Shown here one piece after another: positions 8,147-17,199 of a stretch of 64,000 bases of DNA (its first letter is position 1; each line of letters opens with the position of its first letter). Under the pieces are notes generated by a model. The model ran no database searches. It was not told where the DNA came from and worked only from the letters and a program-made list of their open reading frames with translations. The translations under genes and the position numbers were made by a program. The stretch comes from Penaeicola halotolerans (GTDB lineage Bacteria; Bacteroidota; Bacteroidia; Cytophagales; Cyclobacteriaceae). The DNA is taken from NCBI RefSeq assembly GCF_016464625.1, contig NZ_JAEAGO010000005.1, forward strand, positions 1 to 64,000. Direction: 5' to 3'.

Positions 8147-9772
8147 GTGAAAGAAGAAAAAAACACCAAATCACAGATCAGACTGCCTTTTTTGTTGGCT
8201 GTAGCGATCTGTGCGGGTATTTTGATCGGAGCAAACTTCGCAGAACCTAGTTCGGCTAAAGAGAATGACCTGATCACTAACTTCAACAAAATCAGAGAAG
8301 TCCTCACCTTCATCACTCGTGACTATGTAGACTCTGTCAATGTAGACGAGATCGTGGAGCACGGGATCAATAGCATGTTAGAAAAACTCGACCCACACTC
8401 AAGCTATCTGCCTGCCAAAGAGGTAGAAATCTCTAGAGCACAACTCGAAGGAGGCTTTGATGGAATCGGAGTAGAGTTTGCCCTCATCAGAGACACGCTA
8501 TATGTGGTCGCACCACTCAATGGCGGGCCATCAGAGAAAGCTGGCATCATCGCTGGGGATAAGATCATCACAGTAGATGAAGATACGATAGCAGGTACTG
8601 GCCTGACCAATAATGACGTCTTTACGCTACTTAGAGGGCCTAAGGGAAGCCAAGTAAAACTTGGTATTTACAGAAAAGGTGAAAAAGACTTGCTCAAGTT
8701 TGACATCATCCGAGATAAAATCCCTCAAAATTCAGTCACTGCTGCCTACATGGTAGATAGTGAGATCGGCTATATCAAAGTATCTAACTTCGGAGCTAAT
8801 ACTTACGAGGAGTTTGTAGAAAATATGAACCGACTCAAAAACGAAGGCATGACCAAAATGATCCTTGACTTACAGGGTAATCCTGGGGGTTACATGGGGG
8901 CTGCTATCAATATGGCGGATGAATTCATCGCTGGTAATTCACTCATCGTCTCTCAGGATAGTAAAGAGAAAAGATATACTGCCAAAGCATATGCGATGCG
9001 TACGGGAGGATTTGAGCGAGGTTCTGTGATCGTCCTGATCAATGAAGGTTCTGCTTCTGCCTCCGAGATCGTAGCGGGTGCGCTTCAGGACAATGACAGA
9101 GCACTGGTAGTCGGTAGAAGATCTTTTGGTAAGGGTCTCATCCAACGTCCTATCGAACTGGTAGATGGCTCTGAATTGAGACTGACAATCGCTCGATACT
9201 ACACACCAAGTGGCAGATCTATCCAAAAGCCTTATGAAGACAGAGAGGATTATGCGCTAGATTACTACAATAGATTCGAGCAAGGAGAGTTTTTCAGTGC
9301 TGATAGCATCAAATTCAACGACTCCCTCAAATACGAAACTGCTAAAGGCAGAACTGTCTATGGTGGTGGTGGTATCATGCCTGACTATTTTGTCCCAATC
9401 GATACTACGATGGGTAGTGCCTATGTCAACAGACTCAATAATAGTGGCGCGCTGAGAGAGTTTGTTTCTTCTTATGTTTCTAAAAACGAGAAAAAACTAG
9501 ATCAAATGAGCTTTGAGGAGTTTTATAGAAACTATAAAGTCACTGATGATATGCTTCAGCAACTCATCAATACGGGCAAAAACAATAAGATAGAGTTTGC
9601 TGAAAAAGACTATGCGCGCTCTAAAGAATTCTTACGCATATTAGTAAAAGCCAATATCGCTAGGACAGTATTTGATGATAGTGGATTCTACAAAGTCATC
9701 AATGATGTCAATGAAGTGTATGTGGAAGCACTAAAGCTTTTTGACAAAGCAGAGGAGCTTGCATCAAGATAA
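8147..9772 (+). CDS. Carboxy-terminal processing protease, S41 family
   Basis: 541 aa, GTG start. An N-terminal hydrophobic segment (about residues 10-30, LPFLLAVAICAGILIGANF) is a signal anchor, placing the enzyme in the periplasm. A PDZ domain (GIGVEFALIRDTLYVVAPL... about 85-175) is followed by the S41 peptidase core. The catalytic Ser is S304 in NEGSASASEI and Lys is K329 in RRSFGKG, with the 25-residue spacing seen in Prc/CtpA. A C-terminal about 150-residue helical extension is common in Bacteroidota homologues. It trims C-termini of secreted and envelope proteins. Monocistronic, with a strong terminator after it. Confidence 0.93.
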   Translation: MKEEKNTKSQIRLPFLLAVAICAGILIGANFAEPSSAKENDLITNFNKIREVLTFITRDYVDSVNVDEIVEHGINSMLEKLDPHSSYLPAKEVEISRAQLEGGFDGIGVEFALIRDTLYVVAPLNGGPSEKAGIIAGDKIITVDEDTIAGTGLTNNDVFTLLRGPKGSQVKLGIYRKGEKDLLKFDIIRDKIPQNSVTAAYMVDSEIGYIKVSNFGANTYEEFVENMNRLKNEGMTKMILDLQGNPGGYMGAAINMADEFIAGNSLIVSQDSKEKRYTAKAYAMRTGGFERGSVIVLINEGSASASEIVAGALQDNDRALVVGRRSFGKGLIQRPIELVDGSELRLTIARYYTPSGRSIQKPYEDREDYALDYYNRFEQGEFFSADSIKFNDSLKYETAKGRTVYGGGGIMPDYFVPIDTTMGSAYVNRLNNSGALREFVSSYVSKNEKKLDQMSFEEFYRNYKVTDDMLQQLINTGKNNKIEFAEKDYARSKEFLRILVKANIARTVFDDSGFYKVINDVNEVYVEALKLFDKAEELASR

Positions 9773-9780
9773 AATCATGG

Positions 9781-9807
9781 CAGTCAGTCCCTAGGGCTGA
9801 CTGTTTT
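9781..9807 (+). terminator. Rho-independent terminator after the S41 protease
   Basis: CAGTCAGTCC and GGGCTGACTG form a 10-bp stem with a short loop, followed by TTTT. Confidence 0.8.
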
Positions 9808-9888
9808 GTTTTGGGATAGAATCATTTTCTGATCCCTAGTATTTTACTTAATTTTAAGCGTTAATAAACTCAAAAAAACGTCATCACT

Positions 9889-11049
9889 ATGGCCTATTAC
9901 TATCGCCTAGGAGATATTCCTCCCAAAAGACATACACAGTTTAGACAGCCAGATGGCAGTCTTTACAAAGAAGAACTAGTCAGTTCTCATGGTTTCTCTG
10001 GGATCTACTCGAATCTCTACCATATACACAACCCTAATACTGTCAAGTCTATAGGAGAGCCAAAACCCTACAAATGGGAGATCGCTAAGGACTATGGCTT
10101 GAAGCAAACCCACCTAAACACCTCTAAACTAGAGACGACTGGAGATGACTATCTGGAGGCTAGAAGAGTGCTCTTGATGAATAATGATGTCAACATGGCC
10201 ATCTGCATCCCTAAGCAGCGCAAGATGGATTACTATTATAAAAATGCTGATGGAGACGAAGTAGTATTCGTCCACGATGGCAATGGCTACATGTATTCAC
10301 AGTTTGGTAAGCTACGCGTCAGAAAAGGGGACTATATCGTCATTCCAAGAACGACTATTTACAGATTTGAATGGGAAGAAGGCCCTTTAAGATTACTCAT
10401 CATGGAGTCGCTTGGCCCTATCGAGACCGTAAAGCGCTATAGAAACGAACTAGGTCAGCTACTAGAGCACTCGCCTTATTGTGAGCGAGACATCAGGCCT
10501 CCTGGTGAGCTTGTTAGAGAAGAAGCTAAGGGCAGCTATCTCGTGCAAATCAAAAAACAAGGCTACTTACATCAATATGAATACGCACACTCTCCGATGG
10601 ATTTAGTGGGATGGGATGGTTTCTTGTATCCTTATGCACTCTCTATCCATGACTTTGAGCCGATTACTGGACGTATCCATCAGCCACCTCCCGTACATCA
10701 GACATTTCAAGCTTGGGGTTTTGTGATTTGTTCTTTTGTACCTAGGCTATTTGACTATCACCCTCAGGCGATCCCTGCTCCATACAATCACTCGAATATA
10801 GATTCGGATGAAGTGCTATACTATGTAGAGGGTAATTTCATGAGTAGAAAAGGGATAGATAGAGGTTCATTCACACTACACATGGGTGGTCTACCGCATG
10901 GCCCTCACCCGGGCACTGTGGAGAAAAGCATTGGCGCCAAGGAAACTGAAGAACTTGCCGTGATGCTAGATACCTTTAGACCACTTCATCTTACAACAGA
11001 TGCTTTAGCCTTTGTGGATGATAAGTACCCGATGAGCTGGACAGAGTAG
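9889..11049 (+). CDS. hmgA: Homogentisate 1,2-dioxygenase
   Basis: 386 aa. Opens the homogentisate ring to maleylacetoacetate using Fe2+ and O2, in tyrosine and phenylalanine breakdown. The N-terminus (YYYRLGDIPPKRHTQF), GFSGIYSNLYHI and the cupin iron site are recognisable: HQTFQAWGFVICSFVPR, the Glu in SDEVLYYVEG and the His in GGLPHGPHPG. It is shorter than the roughly 440-residue eukaryotic enzyme, as usual for the Bacteroidota form. No 4-hydroxyphenylpyruvate dioxygenase or fumarylacetoacetase gene lies next to it in this window, so the pathway is scattered. Flanked by terminators on both sides. Confidence 0.93.
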   Translation: MAYYYRLGDIPPKRHTQFRQPDGSLYKEELVSSHGFSGIYSNLYHIHNPNTVKSIGEPKPYKWEIAKDYGLKQTHLNTSKLETTGDDYLEARRVLLMNNDVNMAICIPKQRKMDYYYKNADGDEVVFVHDGNGYMYSQFGKLRVRKGDYIVIPRTTIYRFEWEEGPLRLLIMESLGPIETVKRYRNELGQLLEHSPYCERDIRPPGELVREEAKGSYLVQIKKQGYLHQYEYAHSPMDLVGWDGFLYPYALSIHDFEPITGRIHQPPPVHQTFQAWGFVICSFVPRLFDYHPQAIPAPYNHSNIDSDEVLYYVEGNFMSRKGIDRGSFTLHMGGLPHGPHPGTVEKSIGAKETEELAVMLDTFRPLHLTTDALAFVDDKYPMSWTE

Positions 11050-11070
11050 TATTTATATGCCTATACAAAA

Positions 11071-11104
11071 AACAGAGCTATCGATTGATAGCCCTGTTTT
11101 TTTA
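11071..11104. terminator. Bidirectional terminator between hmgA and rlpA-like gene
   Basis: AACAGAGCTATC / GATAGCCCTGTT form an 11-bp stem with one mismatch and loop GATT. It is followed by seven T on the plus strand and preceded by A-rich sequence, so it can serve both convergent genes. Confidence 0.8.
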
Positions 11105-11106
11105 TG

Positions 11107-11571
11107 TCATTCAAAAGGTGATTCTCTTTGAATTTTGATCGGCTCTACGTGATATCTGATACCCAGTAGTGGTGCCATCAGTCTGATCTGGTCCTCGGTG
11201 AGCCCTTGACCGCTAAGGTAATCAATGCGAACTGGAGCCAGTCCAGCTTGTATCATATCGAGCTTACGAGCTGCTCCTTTTGCCAGATCTATGACTCTTT
11301 TAGAATTTTTAGGCAGGCGGTCGTTAACTTTGACTAGTACCTTTTTATTGTTTTTTAGATTAGTGACCAGTACCCATGACCCTAGAGGAAGCGTCTTATG
11401 CGCAGCTGTGAGACTATCCATATAAAAAATCTCTCCACTGGCCGTTTTTCTCAAATGAAATTGCTCGGCATAAAAACTAGCTGTTCCCTTCTCAACTAAT
11501 GGGATGTCTTGGGCAGATACTCCTAAGACACCTAGACAAAAAACACTTATCAATAAAACTCTCAAAATCAT
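11107..11571 (-). CDS. Septal ring lytic transglycosylase RlpA-like protein
   Basis: 154 aa from the ATG at 11571, which gives a clean signal peptide (MILRVLLISVFCLGVLGVSA, cut before QDI). A start at 11619 would put 16 polar residues ahead of it. The mature part is a double-psi beta-barrel domain (GTASFYAEQFHLRKTASGE... VTNLKNNKKVLVKVNDRLP... IDLAKGAARKLDM), the RlpA fold. RlpA proteins cleave or bind denuded glycan strands of peptidoglycan. There is no SPOR domain, unlike E. coli RlpA, so it may act without septal targeting. Stands alone, divergent from sbcD. Confidence 0.86.
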   Translation of the reverse strand: MILRVLLISVFCLGVLGVSAQDIPLVEKGTASFYAEQFHLRKTASGEIFYMDSLTAAHKTLPLGSWVLVTNLKNNKKVLVKVNDRLPKNSKRVIDLAKGAARKLDMIQAGLAPVRIDYLSGQGLTEDQIRLMAPLLGIRYHVEPIKIQRESPFE

Positions 11572-11670
11572 AAACTTCCGTTTTTCAAAATCTATTCCAC
11601 AAATCTTCTCTAGCAGCATCTTGGTCTATAAAGTTTTAAAACCTAATTTTAAATAACTCAAAAGCCTCCT

Positions 11671-12894
11671 ATGAAGATATTGCATACAGCAGACTGGCAC
11701 CTCGGCAAACGCCTCAACGACTACAGCAGATTAGACGAACAGCGACTCGTGCTAGAGGAAATCTGCCAGATAGCGGATGAGCAAGCTGTAGACCTCGTGC
11801 TTATCGCTGGTGATATCTATGATACATTTAACCCTCCCACTGAGGCGACTGAACTGCTTTATAAAACACTTAGAAAACTGAGTAAGGATGGTCAAAGACC
11901 CGTGGTGTTGATAGCGGGTAATCATGATTCACCAGACAGGATAGAAGCTCCAGATCCATTAGCGAGAGAGTTGGGGATTATTTTTTATGGCAATTTACAA
12001 AGCTCCATCACCCCCTTTAGCTTGGATAATGGACTAGCCGTGACGGCAAGCGAGTCAGGATTCATCCGCTTAGAAGGGCCGCAATTAAGCAGTCCTGTCA
12101 ATCTCATACTGGCACCCTATGCTAATGAGTTACTTTTAAAGACATTTCTAGGAGAAGAAAATAGAGAAGCGGAGTTACGCACACAGCTCAGTCAAAGGTG
12201 GCAAAAGCTCGCTGACAAATACTTTCAAGATGATCAGGTCAATCTATTTATGGGACATCTTTTTTTCATGAAAGAAGGAGAAAAGCCCCAAGAAGAGCCA
12301 GAGAGTGAAAGAAGCATCCTCCACATAGGAGGTGCGCAAGCTATATTTAGTAATCTCATTCCTCAAAAAACTCAATATGCAGCTCTCGGACACTTACACA
12401 GATATCAGGTCATAGATCGTGATCCTTGTCCGGTAGTCTATAGTAGTTCTCCACTATGCTACAGCTTCAGTGAAGCTGGTCAAGAAAAATGTGTAGTGAT
12501 TGTTTCAGTGGTTCCTCATGAAACTGCCCTGCTTGAAAAAATTGCCTTGAAACAAGGTAAAGCCCTCGTCAGAAAGCGATTCGAGTCATCAGAAGAAGCA
12601 CTCATTTGGCTAGAAAGTAATCAAGATAGCTTTGTAGAACTTACGCTCGTGACTGATGAAGCCATATCTGCACAAACTCGCAAAGCACTCTACCAAATGC
12701 ATCAAGGGATTGTAAGCTTGATTCCTGAGCTGAAAAGCTATCAATCAAATGCTAAAAAAGGACTTGAAGCTGCTGATCTAGGCCAAGATATACGAGAGCT
12801 TTTTAAAAAATACTATATGCAGCAAAATGGTCAAGAACCTCATGATGACCTCATGAATATCCTCAATGAAGTGCTAGCCAAAGACGCCTCATGA
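11671..12894 (+). CDS. sbcD: Exonuclease subunit SbcD (Mre11-like nuclease)
   Basis: 407 aa. Metallophosphatase-family nuclease that works with SbcC to cut DNA hairpins and process double-strand ends. Metal-binding motifs are in order: TADWHLGKRL at residues 6-15, LIAGDIYDTFNP, IAGNHDSPDR, a later MGHLFF and ALGHLHRYQ. The C-terminal cap domain follows. The stop overlaps the sbcC ATG by 4 bp (ATGA). Confidence 0.95.
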   Translation: MKILHTADWHLGKRLNDYSRLDEQRLVLEEICQIADEQAVDLVLIAGDIYDTFNPPTEATELLYKTLRKLSKDGQRPVVLIAGNHDSPDRIEAPDPLARELGIIFYGNLQSSITPFSLDNGLAVTASESGFIRLEGPQLSSPVNLILAPYANELLLKTFLGEENREAELRTQLSQRWQKLADKYFQDDQVNLFMGHLFFMKEGEKPQEEPESERSILHIGGAQAIFSNLIPQKTQYAALGHLHRYQVIDRDPCPVVYSSSPLCYSFSEAGQEKCVVIVSVVPHETALLEKIALKQGKALVRKRFESSEEALIWLESNQDSFVELTLVTDEAISAQTRKALYQMHQGIVSLIPELKSYQSNAKKGLEAADLGQDIRELFKKYYMQQNGQEPHDDLMNILNEVLAKDAS

Positions 12895-15800
12895 TTCCAC
12901 AGCTACTAAAGATAAAAGGCATCTACTCTTATAAAGTAGAGCAAGTCATAGACTTTGAAAAACTGATCTCATCGGGTGTATTTGGCATATTTGGTGCAGT
13001 AGGAAGTGGGAAATCCTCTATCCTAGAGGCAATGATCTTTGCGCTCTATGGTCGCAGCGACCGACTTAATAAAGGAGGTGATAATCTCTACTACAACATG
13101 CTCAATCTACAGTCTGATGAGATGAGCATAGATTTCACCTTCAGCGCGGGAGCAAACAATGACCACCGCTACAGAGCCTTAGTCAAAGCGAAGCGCAACA
13201 AGAAAAACTTCGATCAAGTAAAGGCAGATACGCGACAGCTCTATCAGGAAGTCAATGGCGATTGGCAACCAATCTCACAGACCGCTGAAGAAATCATCGG
13301 CATGAGCTATGAGCACTTTAAACAAACTATCATCATTCCTCAGGGGAAGTTTCGAGAGTTCATAGATCTAGCACCCAAGGATCGGTCGGAAATGATGAAA
13401 GAGCTTTTTCACCTCCATCGATTTGACTTATACGAGCAAAATAAAAAACTCACCAATGAAACTCTGGCAGAACAACAGATCCTGATAGGACAGCTTAGTA
13501 CGCTAGAAGCATATACCACAGAGGTACTTACCCAACTCCAAGCTGAGGAGTCTGAGCAGAAGAAATCTCTCAAACAACTCGAGCAAAAAGTAAAAGAAGC
13601 AAGCCTTCGCGTCAAAGAAATCGAGCAAGTAGCTTCTCTATATGAAGAATATCAGAAGCTTCAAGAAGAACAGCAGCAGCTCTCAAAGGAAAAGCCTGCT
13701 ATAGATGAAATATCCCATTTGCTACAAGCTGACCAAGAGGCAAAGCTCCACTTCAAAGAAAAGCTCAGACAACTTGAAGACACTACACTTGAAAAAGAGA
13801 AAGCCTCCAAAGAAATGGCGCTCTATGATAGTAATGTGAAAAAATTGATCCCCAAGCTGGCATCAGTAGCAGAAACTTATGAAAAAGCCAAAGAAGAGCT
13901 TTCAAAAAAATCATATTTCAAAGAGCTGGTTAGGGACTTTAAAACAGTCTTGAAACTCCAATCGCTTCAAAAGGCTGTTGATGATAGCCAAATACTCGCC
14001 AAGACAGAATCTGAAAAGGCCAAAAATGCTTTAGCCAAAACGGAGCAAATCTCACAACTGATCACCGAAAAGGAAGTCGCCTTAGAAAAACTAGAGACTG
14101 AACTTCCCGACTTGACTATGCTCACTAGAGCTTCTGAGCAAGAAAAAGCCGCTCAAAAACTCCAACAAGAAATCACTCAAAAAGTAGCGCAGATCAAGCA
14201 AATTAATGAGAGGTTGGATGTAGATAAAAGAAACCTTGATGATCAAGCATTGAAGCTGCAGGTTTCATTAGACACAATAGATGAAAGTGTGCATGTAGCC
14301 CAAAGTGACTTGAAATCTATTCGTGAGCAAGGCCAAAAATGGTTGATCAAACAAGCACTTCTCACGCATGCTGAAAAGCTGCAAGAAGGAGATCCTTGTC
14401 CAATTTGTGGCGCAACACATCATCCTGATCTCTTAAAAGCTGAGTCGGACAAACACACAGAAAATCTTCAAAACAGTGAAAACACACTGTTAGAAAAGCT
14501 CGATCAGCTACTTCAGCTTCAAAGAGCCTACGACAGCTTCAAATCTGCCGCCTCTGAGCGCGAGAGACAAATCAAGCAACTTGAAAAGGATAATACAGAC
14601 CTCCAAAATGAACTAAAGCAGCTCCAAGAAAAGCTTCAAGACATCAATCCTAGTGTAGCGCTAGAAAAAGCTAAGTATCAACAAGAGCGCATCAAAAAAC
14701 TCAAAATAGAAATCTCAGAACTGCGGGCTCAAGAACAAACACTGAGAAAAGAAGCTCAACAAGCCATAGAAAACAGCAATCAACTACAGATAAAATGGAA
14801 GGAATTTGAGCAGGCGTATAAGGAGACGATCAGCCAGCTGAACGATCCAGCTAAGGTCAATTTGATCAAAGAGAATACCCCTGAAAAACTAAGAGAAAGA
14901 ATCGAAAAAGGTGAAATCAAAATCGCTGGCTTGGATAGTACTTTCACTACTGCTGAAAATGAAAAAAGAACTACCGAACTGGAATTGCAAAGAGACAAAC
15001 AGCAACTGGAGTTTCTCACTAAAAGCCTCTCTACTCTTGACCAAAAGCTAGCAGATATACAGTCAGCCGTAGCAGAAGCCATGCAGTCTTCCCGCTTCAA
15101 ATCTATAGCAGAAGTACATGATATACTTTCTAAAAACATAGACGTAGCTAAGGAGACCGCAAAAATAGAGTCATTCCGAAAGCGTCAAGATTTCGTGACA
15201 GCTAGGCTAGCTACGCTGAATCAACATCAAGCACTCCAATCATATGATCCTACGCTTTATAAGACTTTAGAAAAAGCACTGAAAGAGGCTACACATATCA
15301 AAGATGAAGCCTCCAGACAACATGCAGTGATAGAAAAGCAAATCAAAGAGGTTCAGTTAAAACTAGAAGAAAAAGATAAACTGCTTCAGAAAAAAGAAGG
15401 TCTAGACCTTCGATTATCCTTACTCAATGAGCTTAGAAGGCTATTTACGGGAAGTGGATTTGTCAACTATATCTCTACGATCTATCTCAAAGAACTCTGT
15501 CAGACTGCCAATATTCGCTTCATGACACTTACTAGGAATAGCTTGAGTCTGGAGCTCAATGAAGACAATACCTTTATCGTCAGAGATCATCTCAATGGCG
15601 GCAATACCAGACTGCTCAAAACCCTCTCAGGCGGTCAGACCTTCCAAGCAGCACTCTGTCTGGCACTAGCACTGGCAGAAAAAGTAAAGTCTCTCAATCA
15701 ATCCAATCAAAGCTTTTTCTTCTTAGATGAAGGCTTTGGCTCACTGGATAAAAATTCTCTAAATATCGTTTTTGAGACACTCAAGTCACTGCGCAAGGAA

Positions 15801-15917
15801 AACAGGATCGTAGGCATCATCTCTCATGTGGAAGATTTGCAGCAGGAGATTGCGCTCTATGCCAATATCACTTTGGACAAAGAAAAAGGAAGTCAGGTGA
15901 AGATGAGCTATGAATAA
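12891..15917 (+). CDS. sbcC: Exonuclease subunit SbcC (Rad50-like ATPase)
   Basis: 1008 aa. SMC-like ATPase partner of SbcD. The Walker A GAVGSGKS is at residues 35-42 and a Q-loop lies near IIPQGKFREF. Long coiled coils surround a zinc hook CPIC at C503-C506 (GDPCPICGATHHP), midway along the protein as expected. The C-terminal ABC signature LSGGQTF, Walker B FFLDEGFGSLD and a final H loop IISHVEDL complete the head. Length is typical. Translationally coupled to sbcD. Confidence 0.96.
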   Translation: MIPQLLKIKGIYSYKVEQVIDFEKLISSGVFGIFGAVGSGKSSILEAMIFALYGRSDRLNKGGDNLYYNMLNLQSDEMSIDFTFSAGANNDHRYRALVKAKRNKKNFDQVKADTRQLYQEVNGDWQPISQTAEEIIGMSYEHFKQTIIIPQGKFREFIDLAPKDRSEMMKELFHLHRFDLYEQNKKLTNETLAEQQILIGQLSTLEAYTTEVLTQLQAEESEQKKSLKQLEQKVKEASLRVKEIEQVASLYEEYQKLQEEQQQLSKEKPAIDEISHLLQADQEAKLHFKEKLRQLEDTTLEKEKASKEMALYDSNVKKLIPKLASVAETYEKAKEELSKKSYFKELVRDFKTVLKLQSLQKAVDDSQILAKTESEKAKNALAKTEQISQLITEKEVALEKLETELPDLTMLTRASEQEKAAQKLQQEITQKVAQIKQINERLDVDKRNLDDQALKLQVSLDTIDESVHVAQSDLKSIREQGQKWLIKQALLTHAEKLQEGDPCPICGATHHPDLLKAESDKHTENLQNSENTLLEKLDQLLQLQRAYDSFKSAASERERQIKQLEKDNTDLQNELKQLQEKLQDINPSVALEKAKYQQERIKKLKIEISELRAQEQTLRKEAQQAIENSNQLQIKWKEFEQAYKETISQLNDPAKVNLIKENTPEKLRERIEKGEIKIAGLDSTFTTAENEKRTTELELQRDKQQLEFLTKSLSTLDQKLADIQSAVAEAMQSSRFKSIAEVHDILSKNIDVAKETAKIESFRKRQDFVTARLATLNQHQALQSYDPTLYKTLEKALKEATHIKDEASRQHAVIEKQIKEVQLKLEEKDKLLQKKEGLDLRLSLLNELRRLFTGSGFVNYISTIYLKELCQTANIRFMTLTRNSLSLELNEDNTFIVRDHLNGGNTRLLKTLSGGQTFQAALCLALALAEKVKSLNQSNQSFFFLDEGFGSLDKNSLNIVFETLKSLRKENRIVGIISHVEDLQQEIALYANITLDKEKGSQVKMSYE

Positions 15918-15995
15918 AGATGGACAAAGCTCCTTGAAAAACTTCCGCATTTAATTAAATTACCTTCGATTTCACTGAAAATCAGTAGCAAAGGG

Positions 15996-17096
15996 ATGAA
16001 AACTCAAAGGGAAACCATGACAGATGAGGAGCAGTATGACCTCGCCTATTTTTTCGAATCCTCATTAGATTATCTATGTATAGCAGGTTTTGATGGATAT
16101 TTTAAAAAAGTCAATCCAGCTTACTGCAAGCTCATGGGCTACAGTTTGGATGAATTGAAATCCCAACCTATCAATCACTTTATTCATCCCGATGATCGGG
16201 GTATCACTTCACAGTATAGAGATACAATCATTCAAGGTCGGCCTTTATTACACTTCGAAAATAGGTACATCACCAAACAAGGGGAGGTGGTCTGGCTCTC
16301 GTGGACATCTATGCCCAAGCCTGAGCAAGGACTCGTCTATGCCATAGCCAAAAACATCAGTCATAAAAAGAAGATGGATGAAGATAGAAATAGTGTCCTC
16401 ACTGAACTGTCTAAAACCAACTCAGCGCTAAAGCAGATGACTTACGCTACTTCGCACGACATCAGATCTCCATTGGCCAATATCAATGCTATTTTTAACA
16501 TGATGGACCTAAGCAAAATAAAAGATGCTGAAACAGTAGAAATCCTCCAACTCATCCAAGAGGCCGCAAGAGATATCCAAGTAAAGCTAAATCATCACTT
16601 AGACGGCTTCATCAAAAAGGGTGTCAACAATGTCCCTATCGAATGGATCTCACTAGATACGATATATAAGCGAATACATCATTCACTGAAGGCATTGATC
16701 ACAGAATCTCAAGCCGAGATTGATGTCAACTTTTCTGAAGTGCCAGAGGTATTTTTCAACACTGCGTATTTGGAAAGTATATTCCTCAATCTTATCACCA
16801 ATTCCATCAAATATCGGAGACCAGAAGCACATCCAGTCATCCGTATCAAATCACAAATAGATCAAGGAATCCATCAACTCATCTTTGAGGATGAGGGGCT
16901 TGGTTTTGATATGGAAAAGGTGGGTGACAAGATTTTTGGCTTCAATCAGAAATTTCATGAACATCAAGACAGTAAAGGCATCGGACTCTATCTGGTCTAC
17001 AACCACGTCAAAAATCTAGGTGGCAGCATCGTTGTCACAAGCCAAGTAAATCAAGGAGCAAGGTTTACGATTTCTTTTAAAAATATGCTCTCTTGA
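15996..17096 (+). CDS. PAS-domain sensor histidine kinase
   Basis: 366 aa, soluble. One PAS domain (about residues 17-125, FESSLDYLCIAGFDGYFKKV... ending in a PAC-like AIAKNISHKKKMDED) senses an unknown cue. The phosphoacceptor H154 is in ATSHDIRSPL, followed by N box NLITNSIKYR and G boxes EDEGLGFD and GIGLYLVYNHV of the HATPase domain. No membrane segment. No response regulator is adjacent, so the partner is elsewhere. A near-match promoter TACCTTCG lies at 15961-15968. Start could also be the Met at residue 8. Confidence 0.88.
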   Translation: MKTQRETMTDEEQYDLAYFFESSLDYLCIAGFDGYFKKVNPAYCKLMGYSLDELKSQPINHFIHPDDRGITSQYRDTIIQGRPLLHFENRYITKQGEVVWLSWTSMPKPEQGLVYAIAKNISHKKKMDEDRNSVLTELSKTNSALKQMTYATSHDIRSPLANINAIFNMMDLSKIKDAETVEILQLIQEAARDIQVKLNHHLDGFIKKGVNNVPIEWISLDTIYKRIHHSLKALITESQAEIDVNFSEVPEVFFNTAYLESIFLNLITNSIKYRRPEAHPVIRIKSQIDQGIHQLIFEDEGLGFDMEKVGDKIFGFNQKFHEHQDSKGIGLYLVYNHVKNLGGSIVVTSQVNQGARFTISFKNMLS

Positions 17097-17151
17097 GCTC
17101 TTTAGTATTTTTTTCAATATTAATTATCAAAAATTATAGAAATAAATATAT

Positions 17152-17171
17152 GAAATCAATATCTTGATTTC
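17152..17171 (+). repeat. Perfect inverted repeat in the leader of the macroglobulin gene
   Basis: GAAATCAA-TATC-TTGATTTC, 8-bp arms with a 4-base loop, 29 bp before the ATG at 17200. It is not followed by a T-run. It could be an operator or an mRNA hairpin; no regulator is identified. Confidence 0.45.
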
Positions 17172-17199
17172 TATTTAATTATTTTCAACACATCCTTTT

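Noticed and set aside
14780-15139. 119-aa open frame on the minus strand inside sbcC.
   Set aside because: It is a shadow of the sbcC coiled-coil codons; it has no recognisable motif and lies fully inside a real gene.
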